DNA from: RBC074 sp964470555
Lineage (GTDB): Bacteria > Acidobacteriota > Blastocatellia > RBC074
Length of the DNA: 64,000 bases
Direction of reading: 5' to 3'
NCBI GenBank assembly: GCA_964470555.1
Contig: CAYYDG010000019.1
Location: 1-64,000, forward strand
This document shows, piece after piece, positions 41,111-50,900 of this stretch; the stretch's first letter is position 1, and every line of letters begins with the position of its first letter. The notes beneath the pieces were generated by a model. The model saw only the letters and a list, made by a program, of their open reading frames with translations, did not search any database and had not been told where the DNA came from. The translations under genes were made by a program, and so were the position numbers.

Positions 41111-44100
41111 GTTGAAGTGCTGATCGAACCTGAGAGGAACTGAAACATACGTCCGCCGCCCCAAGGACCCCGCCGGCCCCCGTGGGTTGAAGTGCTGATC
41201 GAACCTGAGAGGAACTGAAACAAATCGGTGATGGCCGCCACGGACGTGGACGCCATGTTGAAGTGCTGATCGAACCTGAGAGGAACTGAAACGGATGAGT
41301 AGTACGCCGCGAGGCATACTACTACCTCGGTTGAAGTGCTGATCGAACCTGAGAGGAACTGAAACCCTCTTTCACCTCCTGATTATGAGCAGTCATTGTC
41401 TTGTTGAAGTGCTGATCGAACCTGAGAGGAACTGAAACTTGGAATCGCGCTTTTGGTGTGGTGGCTGAAAATATCGCCCGTTGAAGTGCTGATCGAACCT
41501 GAGAGGAACTGAAACAGTTGCATTGAATAATCCCTCAGGCGAATAGCGGCAAGAGTTGAAGTGCTGATCGAACCTGAGAGGAACTGAAACCTGGTCGTAA
41601 TACCCAGAACAAGTATCACACTGGCGGGTTGAAGTGCTGATCGAACCTGAGAGGAACTGAAACTTTTTTGGCGTTTGACGCACTCAGCGTCACAGCCAAA
41701 AAGTTGAAGTGCTGATCGAACCTGAGAGGAACTGAAACTTAAGGCCGCCGCCACCTAGACGGAACAGAATCGTCTTGGTTGAAGTGCTGATCGAACCTGA
41801 GAGGAACTGAAACAAATTAACGATGCCGCTCCTGCGAGCAGCAAAATTAAGTTGAAGTGCTGATCGAACCTGAGAGGAACTGAAACACAGGGGTGGAAAT
41901 TAACGATGCCGCTCCTGCGAGCAGCAAGTTGAAGTGCTGATCGAACCTGAGAGGAACTGAAACCCTCCTTCCTGCCCNNNNNNNNNNTCCATTGCAAGTT
42001 TGATGAGTTGAAGTGCTGATCGAACCTGAGAGGAACTGAAACTTTTTTGCCCTGGTTTGGAGTTGGCGGCAGTCAGGGTTGAAGTGCTGATCGAACCTGA
42101 GAGGAACTGAAACGCTATCAATGCCTGTCTTTCGATCAGGGGTTTGGTGGGTTGAAGTGCTGATCGAACCTGAGAGGAACTGAAACTTTATCCCCCCAAC
42201 CCGCGCGTATGGCGTGTTGAAGTTGGTTGAAGTGCTGATCGAACCTGAGAGGAACTGAAACAAAGAGTCGGGAACAATTTGCGCATATATACCTCCGTGT
42301 TGAAGTGCTGATCGAACCTGAGAGGAACTGAAACTCGCATTTCGGCCAGCGCGAGCCAACTCTGAACGAGTTGAAGTGCTGATCGAACCTGAGAGGAACT
42401 GAAACATCATTTGAGTCCTCCACAGTCGCACCCTGCGCAGGTGGTTGAAGTGCTGATCGAACCTGAGAGGAACTGAAACAAGAATACCCAGGCCGCCTGG
42501 CCCAGGCCACGAATTTGTTGAAGTGCTGATCGAACCTGAGAGGAACTGAAACACAGCATCCGGCTATTGCCATTAGTACCCTCCCGGCGTTGAAGTGCTG
42601 ATCGAACCTGAGAGGAACTGAAACTGTCTGCGCCAGGTGCAACGAGGAGAACGCGCAACAGTTGAAGTGCTGATCGAACCTGAGAGGAACTGAAACCTCT
42701 TTCCCCCACAGCACCTGTATAGGGGGGACAGGGTTGAAGTGCTGATCGAACCTGAGAGGAACTGAAACGCGTAGCCGCCCACTTGGGATCAGCCACACAC
42801 TTGGTTGAAGTGCTGATCGAACCTGAGAGGAACTGAAACTCATGAGTAGCTCAAGCATCTCGCGTTTTGTATTTGGTTCGTTGAAGTGCTGATCGAACCT
42901 GAGAGGAACTGAAACTTTCTTTCGGGTAGACCATGCAGTGGATCGCTCTGTTGAAGTGCTGATCGAACCTGAGAGGAACTGAAACACGAGCAAGAATTGG
43001 TTTCTTCCGTCAAAGCCAGAAGTTGAAGTGCTGATCGAACCTGAGAGGAACTGAAACTAAGACTTCGCCATAGACCGCACACCAAGGTGTAAGTTTGTTG
43101 AAGTGCTGATCGAACCTGAGAGGAACTGAAACTCGTCGGGGTTTACTCCCGCCACTTTCATTGCACTGACGTTGAAGTGCTGATCGAACCTGAGAGGAAC
43201 TGAAACCATCAGTTTGACGCCCGAGCCACGCTCATCCATCCAAAGTTGAAGTGCTGATCGAACCTGAGAGGAACTGAAACTAAAATGGATGCCGTCTGCC
43301 GCCTGGGCCGCTGCGCGTTGAAGTGCTGATCGAACCTGAGAGGAACTGAAACTTTTGACCGGAATGCACTTGCACGTGGCCGAAATACAGTGTTGAAGTG
43401 CTGATCGAACCTGAGAGGAACTGAAACTCAGGCTGTGCAGGCCGCTATTGTCCAGCAGCAGGCGTGTTGAAGTGCTGATCGAACCTGAGAGGAACTGAAA
43501 CTCTTTGGTGAGGCGCTGCCCGGTAACATACGTGTGTTGAAGTGCTGATCGAACCTGAGAGGAACTGAAACCTCATTTTGTATGCCTACTTGAGGTGAGG
43601 GTTTGCCGTGGTTGAAGTGCTGATCGAACCTGAGAGGAACTGAAACCAAGGGTTCTAACCTTGTTGATAGTGCCGTTGACGCGTTGAAGTGCTGATCGAA
43701 CCTGAGAGGAACTGAAACGGTACAGTTTCCCGATTTCAATTTTCATAAGACCTCCTAAGTTGAAGTGCTGATCGAACCTGAGAGGAACTGAAACTTGACC
43801 GAAATAAAATAAGCGGAATCGTCCTATGACGACCCGTTGAAGTGCTGATCGAACCTGAGAGGAACTGAAACTTTTGGTCCGGCTTCTTTTTCTTGCCATG
43901 ATTCTCCTTGTTGAAGTGCTGATCGAACCTGAGAGGAACTGAAACTTGAAAAATACTTCGACAAGAAACTGAAAGGCGATTAGTTGAAGTGCTGATCGAA
44001 CCTGAGAGGAACTGAAACTTGCAGCATGTTGATGGTTGTGCCGCTTTCGCCAAGTGTGTTGAAGTGCTGATCGAACCTGAGAGGAACTGAAACAATTCAG

Positions 44101-44459
44101 CCGACAATGAAACATGGTTGAATACGGTGGCGTTGAAGTGCTGATCGAACCTGAGAGGAACTGAAACGTAGCAAACAGAGGGTTCTGGTTCTCGCCTTCG
44201 TGTTGAAGTGCTGATCGAACCTGAGAGGAACTGAAACAAGGCAACATTGATATTAAGTAGGAACCGATTCCGACAGTTGAAGTGCTGATCGAACCTGAGA
44301 GGAACTGAAACCTAAACGTTCAAGCAAAGTCTGGCCGATGGTTTACGCTAGTTGAAGTGCTGATCGAACCTGAGAGGAACTGAAACTTGGTCAGAGCCTT
44401 GCGGCAGGCTGAACAAACATGAAGTTGAAGTGCTGATCGAACCTGAGAGGAACTGAAAC
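41111..44459 (+). CRISPR. CRISPR array, 46 repeats of 36 nt and 45 spacers
   Basis: The repeat starts GTTGAAGTGCTGATC and ends GAGAGGAACTGAAAC, 36 nt in all. All 46 copies read as identical, including both terminal ones. Spacers are 34-41 nt, apart from one of 43 that contains a run of 10 N at 41978-41987, so the true copy number may differ. The ACTGAAAC end suits a type III 5' tag. The repeat has stop codons in all three frames on the plus strand and none on the minus strand, which explains the long minus-strand open frames here. Spacers 10 and 11 overlap in sequence, and several spacers read as antisense to gene starts (see findings). Confidence 0.98.
41978..41987. other. Assembly gap (10 N) inside spacer 12
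   Basis: Ten N bases interrupt spacer 12. In a repetitive array this usually marks a scaffold join of unknown true size, so repeats may be missing or collapsed here. Confidence 0.95.
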
Positions 44460-44490
44460 TCAAGCCATTATCAGACTCGCGGAATATCTC

Positions 44491-45282
44491 ATGAGAATTA
44501 CAATCAAACTGAAGCCATTGCGATATCCGGCGGCGATTCCGATTTCGCATCATTCGTGGCAATCCTTTATTTATGAAATGGTAGAGGCAGTGAATCCGCA
44601 ATTGTCGCAAGCGGTGCATGACAGCGGATGGGTTGCGCGCGGAGATGCGCCCACGGCCAAGCGGTTCAAGTTTTTCGTCTTTTCCGTGCCGGAAGCTCCG
44701 CGCGGATTTGTGTTTCAAGGCGATGAAAAAGTCTTTGAATCAGGCACAGTGTTTTGGCAGGTGTCTTCGTTGAGCAGCGAATTCATCACGTCGTTGGTGG
44801 CCGGAATGGCCAGTCAGCGAATTGTGCGAATCGGGCGCACGCAGTTCGAGGTGGAAGATTTGCAATTTGTCGCGCCGCCGGACTTCGGCGATGAAATGCG
44901 GTTCATAGCGTTATCGCCGCTGGTGGCTTCCAAGCCTGTCAACTTGCCGGACGGCAAAAGTCAAAAAGTGTATTTGCGCGACGAATCGGAATTTGCCGCA
45001 GCGATTGCGGAAAATCTGAAAACCAAATATCGCGCGGCGTTTGCGGAGCCGTTAGAAGACGAACGGTTTGAATTTGAATTCGATCAAGAGTATTTACGTC
45101 AGGTCGGCGGGTTTGACAGTCGCAAGGTGACTCGGATGGTTTACTTCGTCAAACGAAACTCGCAAGGTTCGATGGAACGAATCGGCATTCGTGGCATTCA
45201 AGCGCCATTTTGGGTGCGCGGCTGTCGTGAATTGATTGAACTTGGTTGGCAAGCCGGATTCGGAATGGCTGGTCTGGGTTAA
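44491..45282 (+). CDS. cas6: Cas6 crRNA-processing endoribonuclease
   Basis: A 263-residue Cas6, which cuts the repeat RNA to release crRNAs. The N-terminus MRITIKLKPLRYPAAIPISH and the HSWQSFIYEMVEAVNP helix are typical; a conserved His of the catalytic site is usually in this region. The end ELIELGWQAGFGMAGLG is the family's glycine-rich loop. Its ATG lies 31 bases after the last repeat of the array, with no room for a normal promoter and only a weak ribosome site (GCGGAA), so it is probably translated from the array transcript. A weak hairpin follows it at 45285-45308. Confidence 0.88.
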   Translation: MRITIKLKPLRYPAAIPISHHSWQSFIYEMVEAVNPQLSQAVHDSGWVARGDAPTAKRFKFFVFSVPEAPRGFVFQGDEKVFESGTVFWQVSSLSSEFITSLVAGMASQRIVRIGRTQFEVEDLQFVAPPDFGDEMRFIALSPLVASKPVNLPDGKSQKVYLRDESEFAAAIAENLKTKYRAAFAEPLEDERFEFEFDQEYLRQVGGFDSRKVTRMVYFVKRNSQGSMERIGIRGIQAPFWVRGCRELIELGWQAGFGMAGLG

Positions 45283-45337
45283 TCAGAGGCTTACACCATA
45301 AGGCCTCTTATCAGACGCAAAAGGTATTATCAAAACA

Positions 45338-47695
45338 ATGGGGCGACATCGAAGACTGTTTCTTTCCCTTTTGTCCGAACTGTTTCCGGTTACGTTGGTG
45401 GCGTTTGTGGCGCTGACTTCGTTGGTGTTTGTTCAACAAGCTGGCAAATACTTCAACGTCATTCTGTCATTTCATTCTTCGGCTCAAGTCGCTGTGCAAT
45501 TCATGTGGAGTCTGATACCGGGAATTGTGGTTATCACATTGCCGGTGGCTTTGTTGCTGGGAACGATCATCACTTGCAGCCGGCTTTCGACCGATGGCGA
45601 AATGACTGCGATGCAATCTCTGGGCATAGGCAAAACCAGCATTGCCTTGCCGTTTTTGTGCGTAGGGATTGCGGGAGCGATTTTCACTTCATACTTGCTG
45701 GCTCAAACAGCGCCGCGCGCCTTGAAACGATTGAAAAGCCTTAGAACCAAAGTTCTGGTTCAAGAAGCCAACGCCCAAATCACAGCCGGGCGATTCATCA
45801 CACGATTTCCCAATTCCCTGCTGTACATACGCGACATTGACCAGAAAACCGGCGAATGGATCGGCGTGTTTTTATTGCGTCGGGAATCTGGCAGCGATCT
45901 GTCGCGGTTGATTACAGCCGAAAAAGGCCAGTTGAGAATCACCGGAGGCGAAGAAAATCAAAAACTTGCCGTTGAAGTCGAATTGCAAAAGGTGGTTTCT
46001 CTGGAAAGCAAAGTGGCTGCCGATGCGTTGTCCACCATGCCGGCCAGTTCCGCTTCGGCATCGGAAAAACTTTCCATCAAATTCACTGAACAAGGCAACA
46101 ACAACGAAGACGCAACCAACGCAGTCGGGCCATTGTCGGAAATGACTCTGGGCGAGGTGACGCGGCAGATCACCGCTGCGCCTTCGATCAAAGAACGTCG
46201 CCAGGCCAACATCGAATGGCACAGGCGATTCGCTTTTCCATTCGCCTGCGTCACGTTGACGTTGCTGACGTTCATAGTCGCGTTGCAAGGCAGACGACTG
46301 GCCAGCAAGCCTCGCACTACGGTCGTTGTGTTGTTTCTGGCCATGTTCTTTTATCTGTTGCTGGTGGCGGGACAGAATCTGGCGGTGTCGGGCGCGGTTC
46401 CGGTTTGGCTGGGAGTCTGGTTTTCAAACCTGTTGTTTGGCGGATATGTCATTTACGCCTTTGCCAGAAATAAATCGGCATTCCGTTTTTCCCTGCCCGG
46501 AATGCGCGCTTCCAGTCCGCGCCAGAAAACAACGACCGGCGACGCAACTGTGATTGCTCAACCCGTCAGGTTCAGCTTCCCTGCCTTGAATCCATTCAGT
46601 CTGGTCAATTACCTGCTGGTCAGCGAAATTTTCAAATACTACCTGATTGCCGTCAGTGCGTTGGTGGTGACTTCGCTGGTGTTCACATTGTTCGATTTGA
46701 TTCCGGCGATGAGCAAAACTGGCGCGACTATTGGCTATGCGCTGACTTATCTGGGTTACCTGGCGCCGCAATTCATTTATCAGGTTTCGCCGTTCGCCTT
46801 GCTGGTGGGTATTTTGACCGGATGCAGCGTGCTGGCGCGCAGCAATCAATTGGTGATTTTATCCGGCGCAGGATTAAGTCGGTTGCGCACGGTCGTTCCG
46901 CTGATGATGGCCGTTGTAGGTATCGGATTATCGTTGTGGCTTATGTCGGATTTCATGTTGCCGCACACCAATCGCGAGCAGGATTTTCGCTACAACAAAA
47001 TCAAAGGCCGCCAGATGGAGCAAACGACCATCGCGTTCGGCAAAAAATGGGTCTTGGGGAAAAACGATACGATTTACAGCTATCAGCGAGTGGAAAACGA
47101 CGACACGCTGACAAACGCCTCTGCTTACTTTCTTGACTCAGGCAATCATCTGGTCGAAAAGACCATGCACTTTGCGCAAGCTGCCCCGTCAGAGCCGTTA
47201 ACCTGGATGGCCAGCGGAGGCTGGTTGGAAACCATCAAGCCGGACCTGACCGTCAGCAGGATTTCGCTGACCGAAAAACCGCAACCGATTCGCATCGAAG
47301 ACGGCATCAGCATCTTCAAACGCACCGTCAACGAATCGAGCAAGATGGATTCGGAAGAATTGAAAACTTACATCAGCCAGTTAAAAAGTGTCGGAGCTTC
47401 GATCACCGCGGCTCAACTGGATTTGAAACGACGGCTGTCCTTTCCCTTCTCCTGCATGACGCTGGCTGTGCTGGCCATTCCGTTTGCGTTGACCAATCGA
47501 GGTCGCAAATTCAGCCCATTGCTGAGCGTTGCCATCAGCGTCGGCATTGGCTTGATCTTCTGGTTGCTGATGTCACTGTTCGAAGCCGCCGGTCAACAAG
47601 ACAACCTGCCCGAAGACCTGGCTGTGTGGGGACCGCAGATACTCTTTCTAGCCATTGGGCTTTATCTCAATTTCCGCCAGCGCGCGCATAGTTAG
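45338..47695 (+). CDS. Fused LptF-LptG type lipopolysaccharide export permease
   Basis: A 785-residue membrane protein with two consecutive LptF/LptG (YjgP/YjgQ) halves. The first covers about 1-385 (LTSLVFVQQAGKYFNVILSF, then IPGIVVITLPVALLLGTIIT). The second is about 420-785 (YYLIAVSALVVTSLVFTLFD, then GYLAPQFIYQVSPFALLVGI). Each half has the usual plan of helices, a large periplasmic domain and more helices. The two proteins are normally separate genes and form a heterodimer that, with LptB, extracts LPS from the inner membrane. Here the two seem to be joined by a linker near 385-420. It is not obviously related to the CRISPR locus that precedes it. Confidence 0.85.
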   Translation: MGRHRRLFLSLLSELFPVTLVAFVALTSLVFVQQAGKYFNVILSFHSSAQVAVQFMWSLIPGIVVITLPVALLLGTIITCSRLSTDGEMTAMQSLGIGKTSIALPFLCVGIAGAIFTSYLLAQTAPRALKRLKSLRTKVLVQEANAQITAGRFITRFPNSLLYIRDIDQKTGEWIGVFLLRRESGSDLSRLITAEKGQLRITGGEENQKLAVEVELQKVVSLESKVAADALSTMPASSASASEKLSIKFTEQGNNNEDATNAVGPLSEMTLGEVTRQITAAPSIKERRQANIEWHRRFAFPFACVTLTLLTFIVALQGRRLASKPRTTVVVLFLAMFFYLLLVAGQNLAVSGAVPVWLGVWFSNLLFGGYVIYAFARNKSAFRFSLPGMRASSPRQKTTTGDATVIAQPVRFSFPALNPFSLVNYLLVSEIFKYYLIAVSALVVTSLVFTLFDLIPAMSKTGATIGYALTYLGYLAPQFIYQVSPFALLVGILTGCSVLARSNQLVILSGAGLSRLRTVVPLMMAVVGIGLSLWLMSDFMLPHTNREQDFRYNKIKGRQMEQTTIAFGKKWVLGKNDTIYSYQRVENDDTLTNASAYFLDSGNHLVEKTMHFAQAAPSEPLTWMASGGWLETIKPDLTVSRISLTEKPQPIRIEDGISIFKRTVNESSKMDSEELKTYISQLKSVGASITAAQLDLKRRLSFPFSCMTLAVLAIPFALTNRGRKFSPLLSVAISVGIGLIFWLLMSLFEAAGQQDNLPEDLAVWGPQILFLAIGLYLNFRQRAHS

Positions 47696-47905
47696 TGGCG
47701 TGAACAACCTACCGGGCCGGCTCGCCGATGACGTAGCCACAACTTCCGATCTTGGCGCTCGACCAGCTTCAAGCGTTCATCGCGCGGCAGGATCGAGGCC
47801 AGATTTGTTTTTTGAGCCACACGACCTGCGTCCTGAGGCGTCCAATCTGAGCGTAGAGTTCTTAGAGTTGCGCCTAGTGCGTGGCGATCAGATCGGCGTT
47901 TTGCT
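47692..47905 (-). pseudogene. Decayed IS3-type transposase fragment
   Basis: Read on the minus strand, one frame (47799-47905) gives ELYAQIGRLRTQVVWLKK, which looks like the leucine-zipper end of an IS3-family OrfA, with two stops just before it. A second frame (47692-47798) gives LPRDERLKLVERQDRKLWLR and ends GPVGCSR, as the start of IS3 OrfB does (RSxxYY normally follows). The shift between the two frames also matches the orfA/orfB layout. No terminal inverted repeats were found, so this is a remnant. It lies between two convergent genes. Confidence 0.5.
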
Positions 47906-47935
47906 ATTTGTTGTCAAAGAGCGGCTGAGCTTCGG

Positions 47936-50900
47936 CTACGATTCAAAAGATTTGACCACCGACAACCACAGCAGTTTTGCACGAGTCATCAGGTTGAAAA
48001 ATGGGCTTCCCTGCTCTTTCGCCAGTTGCAGCACAATGCGGCGAAGCAGCTTATCCAGCATTTCGCTGCCGCCGAAAAAGTTGGTCGAGCGAGACAGACC
48101 GATCAATTGATTCACCGCTGCGGAGTAATCGGGCGAATCCATTTTTCGCAGTTCATGCAGAACGCCGATCATGCGCCACAAATGGCGATCCCAATCGCGC
48201 AAGGTCGGTTCGTTGATTCGTGGTATTCGCTGCTCGGCTGCGTTCAGGTCGCCTTGCATCAAATCATCCACCGTCAGAAACAGCGCGTGCGCCTGAGTCA
48301 GATCGTCTGGTTGCAAATTCAAAGAGTGCAGACTGACTTCGCGCGATTCGTCATTGCGGCTTTCCATTCGCAGCGCGAGTGATAGATTCCACAGCATCCA
48401 GGATTCGGCGCCTTTGCGGCTGCGCCAGTCGGACATCCATTCAATCGTTCGCCCCACATCGCCCAGATTCAGCAAAACGTAGCCGGTGTGTCCCCAGGTC
48501 AAAACGTGATCGCGCAAGTCCGCTTCGACTTCTTTGATGAATTCCCGCGCCTTGTGTTTTTGGCCTGCGCGGCTCAGAGCTTCCAGATACGCATTGACCG
48601 CGCGACGCCACAATTCGTTTCGCTCAGGCAATGACAGTAATCGGCGATGACAATTTTCCCATTGCCGATTTGCCTCGCAAGATTCGACGTAAAACACGCC
48701 CAAGTTCGGATTGGCTCGCGGCGACCCCAGCGTTTCTTCCAGCACTTCGATTGCAGTAGCCTTCCAATCAGTTTCCATCTCGGCCTGAAGCGCCTTTGCG
48801 AGAAAAACAGGATTGTCTGTGTCGGACAAACAGAGCGACCGGAAAAGCTCGCGCGCTCGACCAAATTCTTTGCGCTTGCCGGCAAGTTGCAGCTCCCTGA
48901 CCGTCGCAAGGTCTCCGCCGATTTGCTGGCGCAAAATCGCCAACGTTTCTTCGGCGGCGTCCAGTTCGTAATCCTGCAACTGCAAATCGAACAGCGCCGT
49001 GCTTGCAAATTCATAAGCGGGGTCGAGGGTCATGGCATAACGCAGCGTTTCTTTGGCTTCTTTGCGATGGTCGTTTAGCAACTGTGCGTCCGCCAGATAG
49101 CCCATCGGCACGGAACGATGCGGAACCAGCCGCACCATTTCCTGGGCCGCGTTCAGATAATCACCAAACGATTCTGAAGCGCGATACCAGTCAGCCAACA
49201 AACTCCATGCCGGGTAGTAATTCGGCTCGTCCGCCACCAGTTGTTTCAATTGTTCAACCGCCGCAGGCAAATCGCCGCGGTCGGCATCCACCATGGCTTC
49301 GGCGCAACGCAATTCCGGCGGCAAGTTGTCGCCATAAACTTCCGGGCGGCAGGCGGCTCGCGCTTCGTCGTAACGCTGCAATTGCGTCAGCAATCGCGCG
49401 CGTAAACTATGCGCTTCGACCAGACGCGGATCGAGTTCATTGGCGCGATCGAGCGCCTGCAACCGTTGGTCGAAACTCTGTCCTTCGGTTTGAGCCAGAA
49501 TCAGATAAGAGCGTGCCTGCCCGGGACGTTTTTCCGTCAGATTGCGCGCGCATTCGAGCGCCAGTTCCGGTTTGCCCGCAAGTTGCGACCATTCACGAAG
49601 CGCGCGCCAGCCCCAATCGTAACCAGGTTCCAGCGTCACAGAATGTCTGATGCGCTCGAGCGCCAATTCGCGTTGGCCCATCTGCCAAAGTATGTCGGCC
49701 AGATACCCGTAATTCGTATGATCGAGCGGCGTGTAGGCAATCGCCTGTTCCATCAACTTGCGCGCTTCTTCAAAGCGCCCGGCGTGCTGGTGAACTTCCG
49801 CCAATTGCTGGGTCGCTGTCCCCCAGGCCGGATTGATCCTGAGCGCATGTTGCAAGGCGTCAATCAACCCTTTTTCGTCCAGCCTTGCGCGTTGCACTGC
49901 CGCCAGGTCCAACCAAACGCGCGGAACCAGCGGGAAGCGTTCGGTCATCTGTCGAGCAAGCTGCAAGGCATCATCAAGCCGCTGCAAATCCAGCAGCGAA
50001 TACACGACTGCCGACCACGCGTGCCACAAGTCCGGGCGCGCATCCAATGCCGCCTGCTGCAATTGCAGCACCTCTTCGGCCCCTGCAACCATTCGCGCCG
50101 CCTGCCGATAAGCCAGCAAACCGTCGCCATAAGTGACTTGACGAATCAGTTCTTGTCGAATGAATTCCAGTGATTCGCGGCGCTCTGCGGCGGAATGCGA
50201 ATTGTTCATCAATTCATTGATGGCGAATTCCATGTCAACCGACAGTTTGATGGCTTCTGAAAACGCCTGCCTCGCCAATGGGAAATTGCCCATTTCGGCG
50301 TGAATCACGCCAATGGTGCAATGACCATAAGGACTCAATGGCTCAAGCTCGCGTCCGGTGACGGCTTGTTCCAGAGCTTCTTCAAATCGGCGTTGCTGGG
50401 AAAGACAAAACGCCAACTCCCTGCGCGCCCAGGCATTGGCGGGTTCGATTTCGACGATGTGGCGTAACGACTTTTCATTGGCTTCAGGATCGTCGCGCAA
50501 CCAATCCACCAGCATTTGATGAACCGGCAGCGAATGCGGAAATCGCGCCACAACGGAGCGAATGAATTCCAGAGCTGTTTCGTGACTTGAGGTTTCGGCC
50601 AGCAACTGGGCGACGTTGCGATTGGCGTCAATCGCCAAAGGTTCGGCTTCGACAACGGCTTGCCAAAGGCTCAGTGATCTCTGCAATTCTCCCTGATACG
50701 CGGCAATCAAAGCCGCGCCGCGCTGCCATTGCGTGGTTGGCGCTTTACCTTCAACTTGTTTCAGCAAACGAGCCGCTTCGGCAAAATCGCCATGTCGCGC
50801 AAAAGCTTCTGAAACATAAAGCAACAATTCTCCATCATCGGGGCGCAGTTCAATCGCCTGGCGCAAAACATCCAACGCTTCCGGCGATTGGCCTGTCTGT

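Noticed and set aside
41020..44718. Many open frames of 80-285 codons on the minus strand through the array
   Set aside because: They are readings of the CRISPR repeat, which has no stop on that strand. The products are the same 12-residue repeat translations over and over, so they are not genes.
47655..48110. Open frame of 151 codons on the plus strand between LptFG and the TPR gene
   Set aside because: It overlaps the end of lptFG and the C-terminus of the TPR gene, and the bases in between are better explained as an IS3 remnant on the minus strand.
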